Shown here in pieces: positions 32,750 through 45,592 of a stretch of DNA of 64,000 nucleotides. A program made the translations under genes and the position numbers. The stretch is from Liquidambar formosana (taxonomy: Eukaryota; Streptophyta; Magnoliopsida; Saxifragales; Altingiaceae). A model generated the notes under the pieces. The model ran no database searches, was not told the origin of the DNA, and worked only from the letters and a program-made list of their open reading frames with translations. The stretch covers positions 19,882,717-19,946,716 of the forward strand of contig CM077828.1 of assembly GCA_039720395.1 (NCBI GenBank), in the 5' to 3' direction. Numbering within the stretch: the first letter of the stretch is position 1; every line of letters begins with the position of its first letter.

Positions 32750-33382
32750 TGTAGACACCCCATTTTCACCCCCATGAGATCATGATAGCATTTGGTTAGG
32801 TTTAGAAGCATGTAGGAGTCCCTAAGCCTTAAAGGACAATTTTGCCCTTTTAAGCCTTAGGAGAATAGGTCATCATTGCATGCATATTTTTGTCTCTTTG
32901 TTGAGTCCCATCACTTGCATTTAGTTTCTAGGGTCATTTTGGATATGTGTGTCAAATTTGGTTCAATTCCAGATAGGTTTGGATATCTAATTAGAACTTT
33001 TGCGACTTGAAGGGCAATTTCGTCTTTTACTTCGTATATTTTCCAATTGACTTCCAAATTTGTTCCGGAGTGTTCCATTGACCTTAGAATGATGAAATGA
33101 GTCTAATTGAAATGCCAATTTAATTTATTGATAGGTTTGGGATTGGTTCACCACATTACCCTATGCTTAATTGACCTTTTTTCGGGTAATCGCCTCATGA
33201 AAACCCAGCCACTTGACCGTGGTCAGGGATTCTTGGTTCAAGAATATTCTAGGCTTATTCTAAATCGAATCCTTGAAATTTTGGCTTTTGAATCACTCAA
33301 ATCGGAGTTAAAATAAAGATTTTGTGTCCGTTTGAAGTTAGGAGTCCGTACCGAGTCAGAATTCCAAAATTTTTGGATTCTC

Positions 33383-33462
33383 CTCGGGTGACCGGTTGGG
33401 CCCAACCGGTTGGACCGGTTCACCAACCGGTTGGACCAGTTCACCCCAACCGGTCACCCGAG
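33383..33462. repeat. 80 bp U3 palindrome, family B version
   Basis: Ends CTCGGGTGACC and GGTCACCCGAG as in family A, but the interior is entirely different: repeated AACCGGTTGGACC and GGTTGGGCCCAACC words. Length is again exactly 80. TATA box 197 bp downstream. Confidence 0.9.
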
Positions 33463-34039
33463 CGTTTCATCCTGATTTTTCTCCTTTTGAGTTTTTGACG
33501 AAATGGGACTCCACCACTCCGATTTTCAGCCTTCTAAAGGACTTCTAAGCCTATTGGGAGGTGGTTTTGAGTTGTTTAACATTCATGGGATTTAACCACA
33601 GCCCTAGATTGATTTTATGGTGAATTAATCTCAACCATTGGTTCATATGGTTGGTTGGTTATAAATAGAGGCTCATTCATCAGCATAAGGGACTTTTGAC
33701 TTATTTGACACTTCATATTCATAAGAGAGAGAGGGACCACGAGTTTGAACACACCCATATCACTTGGAGGAGGCTTTCTACTGCAATTTCAAAGGAGAAC
33801 TAGAAGGGAACCAAGCCAAAGAGAATGAAGAACGCAGCGAAGACCCTTGCTTCATTGTCTTCTAATGATGATTTGAGCATGGATATGAATGGCTTGAGCT
33901 TAATAATTGCCCTATAGAATACATGGGGTGATTAATTGGTGTTTTCTCGATGTTTCGGGATAATTTGCATATGGTAAGTGGTTTATGGTAAGTTGTGTAT
34001 GAATTGTTCTCTTCTCCCCCTCGGGTTATTGTCTTTACT

Positions 34040-34350
34040 TTGAATTAGAAGTCCTAAGTTTCCAACTCTCTTAAAATTCTTTTTGAATAAGAGTTCTATC
34101 TCTTTTAGAACTCTACTTTCACTAAAATTCTGTTTTAATTAGAGTTCTATCTCTTTTAGAATTCTACTTTTCTTAAAATCCTTTTTGAATAAGAGTTCTA
34201 TCTCTTTTAGAACTCTACTTTCACTAAAATCCTTTTTTATCTAGAGTTCTATCTCTTTTAGAATTCTACTTTTCTCAAACTTCTTTTTGGGTAAGAGTTC
34301 TATCTCTTTTCAACTTCTATCTTTTCTCAAATTCCTTTTTTTGGAAATCC
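34040..34350. repeat. Tandem repeats of about 64 bp in LTR B
   Basis: Five diverged units of AAGAGTTCTATCTCTTTTAG followed by AACTCTACTTTCACTAAAAT or close variants. Pyrimidine-rich on the plus strand, within the candidate leader intron. Confidence 0.8.
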
Positions 34351-34436
34351 TTCTTCTTTTAAAACTCTTCTTTTCTTTTAATGGAAACTTAGGGTTTATA
34401 GTTCATTGTAAAGGGAGTAACCCCTTCTCAATCGAA

Positions 34437-34953
34437 CTACGTGGACTTTGATCCTTACATCTTTGTATGTAAGGTACGTAGGCGCTCATTTGATGTTCAA
34501 GTCCGCCCTAGGATACTAAGTATCCTAGGTTTTCTTTTTCTTTCTTCTTTCTCTCTACCCATTTGTCCATCACATATATGCTAGTGGATAGGATGGACCC
34601 ATGCTTATACATTTATCCATCACATATTTGTTAGTGGATAGGATGGATTTGTTTGCTTGCTCATTTATCCATCACATATTTGCTAGTGGATAGGATGGAT
34701 TTGTTTGTTCATTCTCTCTATCTCTTACCTGCTTTCCATATCTCTCTTATCTGTTCATGGATGTTTACATGCTTTATGGATGTTTATACGCTTTATGGAT
34801 GTTCATGGATGAATGTGGATGGTTTATGGATAATTCTTTGCATATGCATGGTGACTAATTAGGAAGTGATTGAAATAGCCCATATAAATTCAGAGACCCA
34901 TTTTGGGGCGATGTGGGTGCCTATAGGATGTTTCCTAGAACCTTCCCACATCG
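34437..34953 (+). other. Three-hairpin U5 module of LTR B
   Basis: H1 34437-34481 with stem CCTTACAT/ATGTAAGG; H2 34507-34529 identical to A1; H3 34909-34953 with CGATGTGGG/CCCACATCG and inner AGGA/TCCT. Both stems differ from A1 by paired changes. Between H2 and H3, at 34557-34710, three repeats of TTTATCCATCACATATTTG. Confidence 0.8.
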
Positions 34954-35218
34954 TAACTTAGTCTCCGAATCCTCTCTTGTTTTGATAGACTTGCTTTTCC
35001 TTGATCGGAGTCATGAGGTTTGTTTTCAAAGGTTTTCTTTAAAAACTGTTTTTTATGGTTTTCCTCTTTTCCTAAAAATGAGGTGGCGACTCCTTATTTG
35101 TTATGTTTTTGTGAACCTTTTAAAAACCAGATTTTTATTAATTTAAATCTCTACAAGTCTTTTTAAAAGAAGGGTTCTCCTTCCTTCCTTCCCCCTGGAT
35201 TGAAACCCGTGGTTCACA

Positions 35219-35779
35219 GGAGCAGTGGAGGCCGCCAACAAGAATGTTAAGAAGATACTACAGAAAATAGCTGACACCTATACTGATTGGCATGAGAAGT
35301 TACCCTTAGCCTTGTGGGGCTATAGAACATCCGTAAGATCGTCAATAGGGGCTACCCCCTATTCTTTGGTGTATGGGATGGAGCCTGTTTTGCCTATTGA
35401 GTTGGAGGTACCGTCATTACGGGTTGCTATGGAGAGTCAGATAGCAGAAGCAGATTGGGTTAAGAACCGTTATGATGAGCTGGCATTGCTAGATGAAAGG
35501 CGATTGAGGGCCTTGTATCATGTGCAGGGATATCAGCGAAGGGTTGCAAGAGCATTCAACAAGCATGTCAGAGACCGAGGTTTGAAGACAGGGGATTTGG
35601 TGTTGAAAGAAATCAGAGCTCCAATTTTTGATCCACGAGGGAAGTTCAAGCCAAGTTGGGGTGGCCCATATGTTATTAAAGAGATATTGCCAGCAGGGGC
35701 TGTTCGCCTCATGGATTTGGATGGGAGTGAGTTCGCTTGCCCTACCAATTTGGATCAATTGAAGAAGTATTATGTGTAA
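35219..35779 (+). pseudogene. pol pseudogene of A2, 3' end (integrase C-terminus)
   Basis: Resumes after the GGAGC duplication with AVEAANKNVKKIL (catalytic Glu region) and runs to the same stop as A1 pol, including GKFKPSWGGPYVI. The start of this piece duplicates five bases of the target. Confidence 0.9.
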
Positions 35780-35783
35780 GGCC

Positions 35784-35914
35784 TGCTAGGTTGAAAACCC
35801 ATCAGGGCAGCCTAGGCAAAAGTTAAGGCATTTGAACTACGAGGGCCTGATTCCCCATTCCTAAAAAAAAAAAAAAAAAAAATGAAAAAATGAAAAAATG
35901 ATGGGGATACGTAG
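35784..35914 (+). other. Post-pol structured region of A2
   Basis: CTAGG/CCTAG hairpin and an H1-like motif (35837-35914) with the same CCCCAT/ATGGGG stem as A1, but the A-rich loop is only about 30 bases instead of about 100. Confidence 0.65.
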
Positions 35915-36082
35915 GCAACCCATAAAGTTACCTTGGGTGCGGTCCAAACAACACCACAACAACAAATCTCAAAATTGAATTATTATTGGCAATTCATTTA
36001 GAACTAATTGATTGACAAAGCAATTTATTGATGTTAGATAAAGAACTATTGACATGCCATAGATATCCTATTTCTAAAGTCT

Positions 36083-37369
36083 TCAAGTCCTTTTGATTTT
36101 CTTCAGAGTCTCTTGGTTTGCTTTCTTCTCTTTTCTTTCAAGTCTTCGCTTCTTTCGCAAGTCATGGGCATGTGCTGCTTCCACTGCTTCCAGAATATCT
36201 TCCCTGCAAAATCCAAGTCTTGTATCCTTGATAAGGTCATAAATCCTCTCCCTGCGTATGGTTTCTCTTTCACCCAAGCTATTTTTCAACCATGTCTTGT
36301 ATTCAAGGCTCATGACATAAGGCCCATCAGTGTTTTCAACTTGAGTCAGTTTCAGCTGGTCAGTCCATCTAGTCTTGGCCCACTTAACCATTGTGGGGCC
36401 CACAGGTTCAACAGAATGATCAAATACCACAGAAGTAGGTATGGTTTGCATGGCACCCATCTGACGAAGGATTCTTGAAGTCCAGTAGAATGAAGTTGAT
36501 CTCAACCCTATGAGCTTGACCATAGCACACCCAGAAGTTCGGAGAAGAATTCGTACCTTGCATCCCCATATGAAGACAAACCACTTGATGTTTCACCATG
36601 AGAGAGTTTAGAAGTATCCTAACCATTCCCTCAAAGAAAATTGACCAGGGAGTTCAACCCGACGGCAACAGTAATGTTGAGGTCTGTATGGATTAATGGT
36701 GGCAGGAGATAAGAAATTAAGTCTTTCAAGAAGCCACATCTGCAGTAGAATGGGGCTCCATCCTAATGGGGCTTGTGGATTATCATGAGCTTTGTCTAAG
36801 CTATTCAGGGTTTCAACTAACACCATGGGAATCAGGTTGTTATGTTCAAGAAGAAAAGGAATCAGTTCACATATTTGAATAGGGACATAGAGAGTCCTCG
36901 TGGAGATAAGGAAGCGACCAACCAAGCAGAATGCAAGAGCGTATTGAGTAATAAGGTTGAAATTCAGGGTACCTTTGCTATCATGAGCCAAGAAGGAAGT
37001 TGCTATTTCCATGAGATTCACCATATGATCCTTCACAAATATGGAGGCCTCTTGTTGAGAAATCCCAAGGAAGTTGGAGAAGGAAATCAAGTAACTTGAG
37101 CGTGGAGTAGGGAGGATGAAAGGTCCTACAGGTGAAACTCCATACAAAGCACAAAATTCTTCCATTGTTGGGCATAGTTCTTCATAGTTGAAGCGGAATA
37201 CATGAAGTTGGGGATCCCAAAAGTATGTAGCAGTAGTAAGAAGAGTGGTTTCAAGCTTCACATGCATCAAAGAAAACAATGGATCCAAGCAGTAGCACTT
37301 AAACTCCTTCCTTGCCTCCGCACTCATAACCTTCAGAAAATCACTCAAGAGTTTTTCTAGGGCTTCCAT
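36083..37369 (-). pseudogene. Antisense gene 1 of A2 (DUF7745/PMD-like), with stop
   Basis: Aligns over its length with the A1 gene at 22771-24057. It is interrupted at about 36608 by a TAA where A1 has CAA (Gln after WLGYF), a C-to-T change on the coding strand. The rest of the frame stays open to the same basic C-terminus. Confidence 0.85.
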
Positions 37370-37512
37370 AACTTGCTCTCAATGAATGTTAGTAGGGTTT
37401 GAGACCCCTTGGATGTGCTTTTATAGGAAAAAATTCAGAAATCCGTGTTTTGGAAGGTGGAATTCCGTAAAAATAGGAAGTTTCCTAAAAACAGGCGAAA
37501 CACTGCCTCGGG

Positions 37513-37592
37513 CTCGGGTGACCACCCAGGCCTGGGCGGCTAGCCGCCTGGGCCCAGGAGGCTAGCCGCCCAGCCCCAGGTGGTCACCCGAG
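37513..37592. repeat. 80 bp palindrome upstream of A2 antisense gene 1
   Basis: CTCGGGTGACC...GGTCACCCGAG, inner words as in A1 with one G-to-A change. Same position relative to the gene as 24201-24280. Confidence 0.9.
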
Positions 37593-37843
37593 GCCGCCGC
37601 TTTGTTTCGCCCATTTTTGCCTTGTTATGCCTTCGTTTGGCCCTTTTGTGATGTTTTGACTCTTTTGTGCTTGATTTAAGCCCATTTTTCACACAATACA
37701 AGATCATATCATTGCAATAAAGTTCAACATAGATTCATCGGTATCCATAATAGGAGTTCAAGGTTGGGAATTAAAATTCCTAATTAGTACATAACAAGAT
37801 AGATAGAAAAGTTCCAACATTCCTAACAAGAGGTGAGTGAAAC

Positions 37844-40506
37844 TCAATGATTCCCCGTGGGCCTTCTCTTTCGACTTGGCCCAGCTCCATCATGTCCTGA
37901 ACGAGGTGCTCTAGAAGGGGGCATATCCTGTGGTGGATGAGATGATGATGCCTATTGCAAAGAAAGATAATGAGTTAGTGGGGTAATGGTGCCAATCCTA
38001 GTTGACAGTTAATAAAGATGATCACTTACATGGGGATTCAAGCGTGCTTCCAAAACTGAGTTCTCTAAACTCATTCGCACAAGATCCCTTCTCAATCCTT
38101 CATTGAGTTCAATGCATTCCTGGGCGTACTCCCGTGGAACCTAGGAGAATATGAACTTGGTTAACAATAATGAAAGAATCCAATTTCAAGAAGGTAAGAG
38201 TTTAGAACTCACATTCTCATAATATGGATCGATCTTGGGATATTCATCGAATGGTGGATGGGTAATGTCAGTCTTCACAAATTTTGTCCCACTGCACAAG
38301 TTCATATACCAATTTAGTTGTGGGAGGGGTGGAGGTTAATTTCCTTCAAGGTCATCATCCTCGTCATTGTAAGTCATCCCAGTGGCAGATCCAACAGTGG
38401 AGCTATGTCCCCTTACCCGTCGACCCTGAAATTCAAAATACATGTCAAGTGGAGTCTTTCTTATGATCTTAAAAAAGAGTTTAAGAGTTTGGGGAGCTCA
38501 CCCCTTGAGGTGGGAGACCAGTGACCCTAGGATTCATCAGACATTGTCGACAGAAGGCAGTGTATTCTATGCGAGGGGAGGTGAATCCCTCAGCATCCCA
38601 ACCCCTCAGAGCCTCTTCTAGTTCATCCCCCACCAAGTGGTTAGTATGCCTCATGTTCTTTGGTGGCATGGAAGGTGTCACAGCTGCATTCATATTTCCG
38701 TGGACTTGTTTCAGGACTCGCTCCCCAAGATACCAGCATCTACCTGTGGGACCTTCAAAGAGGACCCTCTTGCTTGTCAACTCCAAACAAGAGGAGTACT
38801 TCTCAGGAAGCCTATGCTCCCATAGTCTCCATAGATCCCATTCCACCTGTTGGGTTTGAAATAAGAAATGAGAAAAAAGATAAAAAGGATAAAAAGAGAA
38901 AGAAAGATTCTACCATATCAGCAGTCAAGCTAGCAAGATATGCCCTTGCATGGGCATAATCATGTCGATTGGAGGCTCTTGTAGCCAAGCAAGATGGAGC
39001 GTAATTCTGAAGGATGGGCCATGACATGGCATCACTAGCAAGAGTTGGGCAGCATATGTTCAGGTACTCGTAGTACCATATCTGTGGAAAACCAAAGAAA
39101 TAGAAGAAATCATGTATGAGTCAAGTTTCGGGAAATAATAGAGAATTGAATGCTCTTTGTTACCTCGCAAACGAAAGGAAGTCCCCCAAAGTTCTTTGCA
39201 ACTCCTCGAGACATGTCAGTCATGGAGCGATACATGGTTGCAAAAGCAGCCCCACCCCAATTGTATCTCCCAATCTTGTTCACATCCTCCATGCTAGCTA
39301 GCAATTCCAGTCGAGCCATGTCATTGGTGCCCGCAAAGAAGGTACATGAAATCATGTAGAGCAAGAAATCTCTCACAATGTATTGGGGATCCGTCCCCTC
39401 ACTCTCTTCCACAATGGCAAAGGTGTTGTAGAGCCAAGTACGGCGCACACCTTTTGGGCTTAATTCCGCTTCAACCCTGAGTAGAGCTACTAGGTAGTTT
39501 TGATCCATGTTGGCTTGTTCATAGTATTCCAAGCGCTTGCCTTTCAAGCTCAACCCAGTTATCATGGTGAAGTCCTTAGGGGTCATGGTCATCTCCCCGA
39601 AGCTAAAATGGAAAGTATTGGTGGTGTCCCACCATAGCTCTATCAAGGCAAATAATGCTTGCCTATCCCATTGCTCGTTCCATAGAGCATCTAGGAAGGG
39701 CCCAAAACCCGCTTTCTTTACTATCTTGCGAGCACGTGGTTGGGCATGTTCCATATGTCTCCACCATGAGATGAGCCCCTTTATTGATGTCCTTGTACGG
39801 AGACTTTGGAAGTCGGGCTATGTCAAAAGATTGTGTATTGAGTTAGCATTGAAAACATGGAGATATTGGGCATACATTGGTAATTGATTTCAAATGGTTT
39901 TCCAAAAGTTTTAAAATATGGGTTTTGATTCATGAAGTGAATTAGAAATGAATGCCCATGACTTTGTGTATTCAAATTCATTGATTTTGTAAGGATTGAA
40001 CATTGTTTTGCCTTTCGGGCATTTTATCGAACACTTGGTGTGTAACTAGTTTTCAAGCATTAAAATGAAAGATTTTTGTATACCAAATCCTTGCCAATAC
40101 CATTTGACTTTGTGCTACAATGCAAACCAATTGATTTTTCAAGAATTGAACATGTTTTTGTCTCTTTGGCATTTTATCAAACACTTGGTGGGCATATTTT
40201 CCCAAGCATTGGGAAACAAGCTTTTTACACATTCAATCCTTGCCAAATCAATGAACTTGGCTCAACAATGATAAAAAAAATCAAAAGGAGATCATGGGAA
40301 TGCATTTTATCCAATAGAAATCAAGATTTCAAGATAAACATGTTAAGTTGGGAAGAACTAACCTCATGTTGGGAATGGAGGTATGAGAGATGCTTCTTGG
40401 GTTCAAGCAACACCTTATCTTGGGATGCATCATAGATTGGTGCCTTGTAGGTATTCTTGATCACATAGTATGGATACTTGATGTTGGAATCATTGCTAGA
40501 AGCCAT
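37844..40506 (-). pseudogene. Antisense gene 2 of A2 (plant mobile domain), with stop
   Basis: The exon structure of A1 is retained: 40506-40363, 39817-39164, 39081-38914, 38846-38502, a fifth exon starting 38425, then shorter ones to the stop at 37844. Exon lengths 2-4 equal those of A1. A CAA codon has become TAA at 38338-38336 in exon 5, again C to T. Exon 1 encodes the same 48 residues as in A1. Confidence 0.8.
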
Positions 40507-40803
40507 TGATGATGGTTAAGCTTGTATGTGAGGAAAATGGGTTTGATAAGAAGGATGATGAATTTGATCTTGCAACTTGATGATTGATGCTTGTTTTTGT
40601 TGTTGAATGACTTGTTCTTGATGCTATTTCATGCACACAACTTGAATTGAAAGTGAAACTTTGAATGAGGATGTGTGTGTGAGTGTTTGGAGAAGATGGA
40701 ATGAGTTTCTAGAGAGAGAAACTCTCTATTTTTGAGTTGGGTGTGTGTGTGCATCAAATGGGGGTAAAGGGTTTAAAAAACCCTCATATTGGGCAGCCCT
40801 AGC

Positions 40804-40883
40804 CTTGGGTAACCGCCCAGCCTGGGGCGGCAAGCCGCCTGGGCTTGGGCGGCAAGCCACCAGCAGCCAAGTGGTCACCCCCC
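40804..40883. repeat. 80 bp palindrome upstream of A2 antisense gene 2
   Basis: CTTGGGTAACC...GGTCACCCCCC type, with GGCGGCAAGCCGCC inside. Matches 27489-27568 with a few transitions. Confidence 0.8.
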
Positions 40884-41319
40884 CTTGCTCGCTCCGTTGC
40901 GCTCGTTTGGCCTGTGCTCACCTATTCGCGCTTTTGAACCCTCTTTGAGATGAATTCTCAAGCTTGTTTTGAGTTGAAAAATGAGTGAATATCTTGACAT
41001 TGTTTGACATGAAATGATTTGAAATGGATTGCATTGGTAGCCCTTGTGTGGGCATGGCATGCTAGTAGGGTTGAACTACCCTCTCTATGCATATGACTTT
41101 TGATCGTCAGGGATGAATTCCCTCTTATGTCACTATGATTCATTGTCATTTGGGATAAAGATACCTTCCCTATGTGCATATGAATGATTGCTTTCATGAG
41201 ATAATTGTGTCCCCTATATGAGTTGATGTTCGAGTTGAGGCATGAATAGCCTCTATGTGAGATGACTTGGTGAATTTGTTGAGTGTTGGTAAGTAGAAGC
41301 TTACCTTTGTCTTGATGAC

Positions 41320-41820
41320 TTAGTGAGAGAAAGATGCAATCTTTCTCATGTTGCATGCTTACCTTGATGACTTGGAAGATGCAATCTTTCCCATGATTTG
41401 TGTTTACCTTGATGGTTTGATTATGAGAAGGACGCGATCTTTCTCATGCTATGTGTTCACCTTGAGAGTTTGATATGAAAAGGATGCAATCTTTCTCATG
41501 TCACATGTTTACCTTGATAACTCGAAAGATGCAATCTTTCCCGTGGTATGTGTTTACCTTGATGATTTGAGCAAGAGAAGGACGTGATCTTTCTCATATT
41601 ATGTGAATTACCTTGACAATTGAGTGATAACCTTGACGGTTTGAGCAAGAGAAGGACGTGATCTTTCTCATGTTATGTGAATTACCTTGACAATTGAGTG
41701 ATAACCTTGACGGTTTGAACAAGAGAGGGACGTGATCTTTCTCGTGGTACATGATAACCTTGATGATTTGAATATGAGAAGGATGTATCTTTCTCATATT
41801 TTGAGATAGCCTTGATGGCC
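41320..41820. repeat. GAGAAGGA/TCTTTCTC hairpin repeats of A2
   Basis: About ten units related to 27990-28500. Some units of about 64 bp are repeated nearly exactly (TTGAGTGATAACCTTGACGG recurs at 41620 and 41695). Confidence 0.7.
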
Positions 41821-41824
41821 TAGT

Positions 41825-42300
41825 GTTACCTCGTACTATTCGCCAGTGTCACTGGCATAGTATGAGAAGACCTTTCATCGAACGAAGTTCGATGTGAGCT
41901 ATGGATACCTCGTTCTATTCGCCAGTGTCACTGGCATAGTATGGGAAGACCTTTCATCGAATGAAGTTCGATGTAAGCTATGGATACCTCGTTCTATTCG
42001 CCAATGTCACTAGCATAGTATGGGAAGACCTTTCATCGAACGAAGTTCGATGTAAGCTATGGATACCTCGTATTATTCACCAGTGTCACTGGTGTAGTAT
42101 GGGAAGACCTTTCATCGAACGAAATTCGATGTAATCTATGGATACCTCATTCTATTCGCTAGTGTCACTGGCATAGTATGGGAAGACCTTTCATCGAACG
42201 AAGTTCGATGTAAGCTATGGATACCTCGTATTATTCACCAATGTCACTGGTGTAGTATGGGAAGACCTTTCATCGAACGAAGTTCGATGCAAGCTGTGGA
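41825..42300. repeat. 79 bp tandem repeat of A2 3' region
   Basis: Six units with period 79 (unit starts 41906, 41985, 42064). Same two inverted repeats as in A1: GCCAGTGTCACTGGC (one base shorter than in A1) and CATCGAACGAAGTTCGATG. Confidence 0.85.
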
Positions 42301-43234
42301 TACCTCATCTTGTCCCCCAGTGAAGCTGGTATGCAGTATGAGAAGAGTTCTGTAGAACTTATGAGGAGTACCTTTGTGCTTGTGTATGATGAATTCGAAG
42401 AATTCAATGATATGTTCACCCTCTTTTCCCTAGTGGGTCTTGATGAAATCAATTCCCCGGGCAAAAATGGGTTGTTCTTTTGGTCATTGGCTCGCAAGTG
42501 AAACTTGCTCACCAATGAGGGGCTTCTGTCACACCCCATTTTTGCCACCTTAGCTAGGGTTTGTTATTGCATGTGTCTTTTTGTTTCTTTTTCGAGTCTA
42601 GTCTTTTGCATTGAGTTTCTAGGGTCCTAAGGATGGTGTGTATGAATTTTGGTTCGATTTGGAGTTGATCTTGAGGGTTAATAAGAACTTTTGTGACTTG
42701 AGGGGCATAATCGTCCTTTTGGTCACAAACTTTCCATTTGACCTTGAAGTGATCTCCAAGTTGCCAATTGGAGTTCATATGGTTGTATTTGAGGTATTTA
42801 TGGGTTCAATTCGATGAATTGAAGGTTCAGGATTAGAATGGCTCGACAAGGCTCAGGTTGGCTAAGAGACCTACTTCGGGTTAGCCCGAATTGGTTCATG
42901 ATTTTCACTCTATGACTACTCATTTGACCTTGATTGGTCTTAATTTCATCCCCAAATGTGTTTAGGGAGGTTGAATTTCGAATTAGAAAGCATTCGGTGT
43001 GACCCTATGTGCATACCTAAGCTAAGCGATGGTGAAGCATAGCGGTTAACCGCCTTTGTAGGACCCAACCATGCAGCCATGGCTAAGGTTTCCTGTCCTC
43101 AAGTGACTCAAATTACATTCTTCTTCGAAACACGATCGTTTTGGCTTTCTTTTCGTCAAAATCGGAGTTGATTTGGGCCTTGAAACACATTTGGAAGTCG
43201 AAGGGGGTCAAATTTGGGCTGAAGCTGACATGGC

Positions 43235-43314
43235 CTCGGGTGACCACCCAGGCCTGGGCGGCTAGCCGCCTGGGCCCAGGCGGCTAGCCGCCCAGCCCCA
43301 GGTGGTCACCCGAG
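43235..43314. repeat. 80 bp U3 palindrome, A2 3' LTR
   Basis: CTCGGGTGACC...GGTCACCCGAG with both inner 14-mers intact (GGCGGCTAGCCGCC twice). TATA box 187 bp downstream. Confidence 0.9.
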
Positions 43315-45296
43315 CCACTTTCCTTTTTTGAGCTTTGACGCGGCTCCCTCCCTATTTCCTCGGATTTGCTTGCCTCCAGCCGCCATTTAACCCTAATTTC
43401 AGCCCTATTTGACCTACTTGAACCCCAAGGGAACCTCTAAGAGCCCTTGGATTAATCCCTAGGGTTTTAATCCCAACCATTGAGGGTTTCCCCTCAATCC
43501 CTATAAATACCCCCTTATACTTCAGCAAGAGGGGAGGCACTAGGAGGCAAATTTTCTAAAGTGAGAGGGACATTGGAGGCTATGGCAGCCATCCTTAGGG
43601 TAGTTTAACCTAAATTTTGAGTGAGAGAGTGAGAGAGAAGGCTTGAAGGAGGGCTGGAGCATTCCTTGAAGGCTTGAAGGAGGTTGTTTCCAGCAGCACA
43701 TAAGAGGAGGAGGACTCTCTACAGCAGCCACCATAGGTATACCCCTCCCCCTTTCTCTCTTTCATTCAAACTAGGGTTCTTTGCATAGCTTTGCATTATT
43801 TCATGTTTAAAGCTTATTGTTTTATCATGTGTTGATGCTTCTAATGCTTAGAATGCATGATTAGGATATTGTTTATGGCTGGTTTTGCATGATATAATGT
43901 CATTCTATGTGGTTTTATGAGTGTTTGTGTTTTTAGGGTTTTTTAGAGTCTTTTCTAGGGTTTTACATGGAATAGTCATTATTTCATGTTCAAGTGTGTG
44001 TCTTTATCATGTCTTGTTGCTTCTATTAGCTAGTGTGCATGTTTAGGATAATATTCATGGGCTGTTTGGTATGCTAGGATGTTATTCCATGTGATTTACT
44101 ACATGTTTGGGACTTTAGGGTTTCCTTAGTGCTGAAATTGGTTTTCTGCATGAAATAACTCTATTGCATATTAAAGTTTATGTTTTTATCGTATTTTTTT
44201 GTTTTTATTAGCTAGTATGCATGTTTAGGATGATATTTGTGGGCTGTTTAGCATGCTAGGATGCTATTCCATGTGATTTACTGCATGTTTGGGACTTTAG
44301 GGTTTCCTTAGTGCTGAAATTGAGTTTATGCTTAGAATAGCTTTATTTCATGTGAAAGTCTAGGTCTTCACCATGTGTGGATCATTCTATTGATTAATAT
44401 GCATGGTTAGAATGCTGTTCATATTCTGTTTTGCATGATTTAGGGTTATTTCATGGGATTTTATGCACTAGTGTGATTCTAGGGTTTTTATCATCCTTGT
44501 GTTGGTTTAGTTGCATATAGCATGATAGCTTAGGGATTTTCTCTGTTTTTTTCTTCATAGTTGCTGCATATGTATTCCATATTAGGTAACTATGATATTT
44601 CTAGCATTCATATAGTTGATTTTAGGGTTTTTTGCATGTCATTGCATATAGGGTTGAGTTAGGGTTTTAGTTAGCTTATGATTCATGTTGTTTACATGAT
44701 TTATGGTTGATTTTAAGCTCTATTTCAATTCTGTCCGGATCTGTTTAATGGCTTTAATGATGAGTTTTGAGCATGTGTTTGCTTATGTTTAAGCATGATA
44801 ATGGCTTGATTTGGAATCTAGCTTGGTTGGTTGGTATTTTGGTATGTTTTGCATGGAAATTGCAGGTGCTTTGACAGGTACAACAGGTGCAACTACCCCA
44901 CCAATGTGGGGTGGTTATTTTGGCTATTGCGAGATGAAATCTTGCAAATATGATAATTACCTTATGCAATAGGGTGGTTATTTTGACAGGTTGCTTTTGC
45001 TTAAAGGTAAGTAGGGTATGAGGGTGCCCCAATTCACCCTTCTTTCCTTTCCTTGAAACTTTCCCTTTCTCCCCCCTAGGGTTGTTTCCTAATAGGGGAG
45101 TATGGTAATTTCTATAGTTTCCTTTCATTAAAAAAAATACCTTTTTAAATCAAAGTTTCCATCTTTATTAAATCCCATATTTACCAAAGATCTTTTGAGA
45201 ATCATTCATTTTTGGAAATTTACCACGTTTCTCATGAAAGGAAACTTAGGGTTTACCATAGGCCTTGATTAGGTTATAACCCTATTCTCTTTCGAA

Positions 45297-45592
45297 CTAC
45301 GTGGACTTTGATCCATGTATTTCCATACATGGTACGTAGGCGCTCTTCGTGAGGTTCAAGTCCACCCTAGGATACTAAGTATCCTAGGTTTTCTCCCCCC
45401 TCTTTCTCTTTTTCTGTTTTTCTTTGATTTATTTAATTATATGGATGAATGAATGAATGATATGCATGCTGTCTTGTGGTGATAATTGTTGATTTGTGTG
45501 TGATTAAGACTTTGATTTAGCCCAATTAAATTAAGAGACCGTTTAGGGCGATATGGGTGCCTATAGGCTTTGCCTAGAACCTTCCCATATCG
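45297..45592 (+). other. Three-hairpin U5 module of A2
   Basis: H1 45297-45339, H2 45366-45388, H3 45549-45592; stems identical to A1. Confidence 0.75.

Larger units (their letters stand above)
32750..35218 (+). mobile_element. Solo LTR of Tat/Ogre-like family B
   Basis: 2469 bp, TGTAGACACCCC...GTGGTTCACA, flanked by GGAGC on both sides (32745-32749 and 35219-35223) in A2 integrase. It has its own 80 bp palindrome (33383-33462), TATA box (33659-33667), splice-donor-like ATG|GTAAGT (33988) and hairpin module (34437-34953). A solo LTR with target duplication indicates intra-element recombination after a full insertion. Confidence 0.93.
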
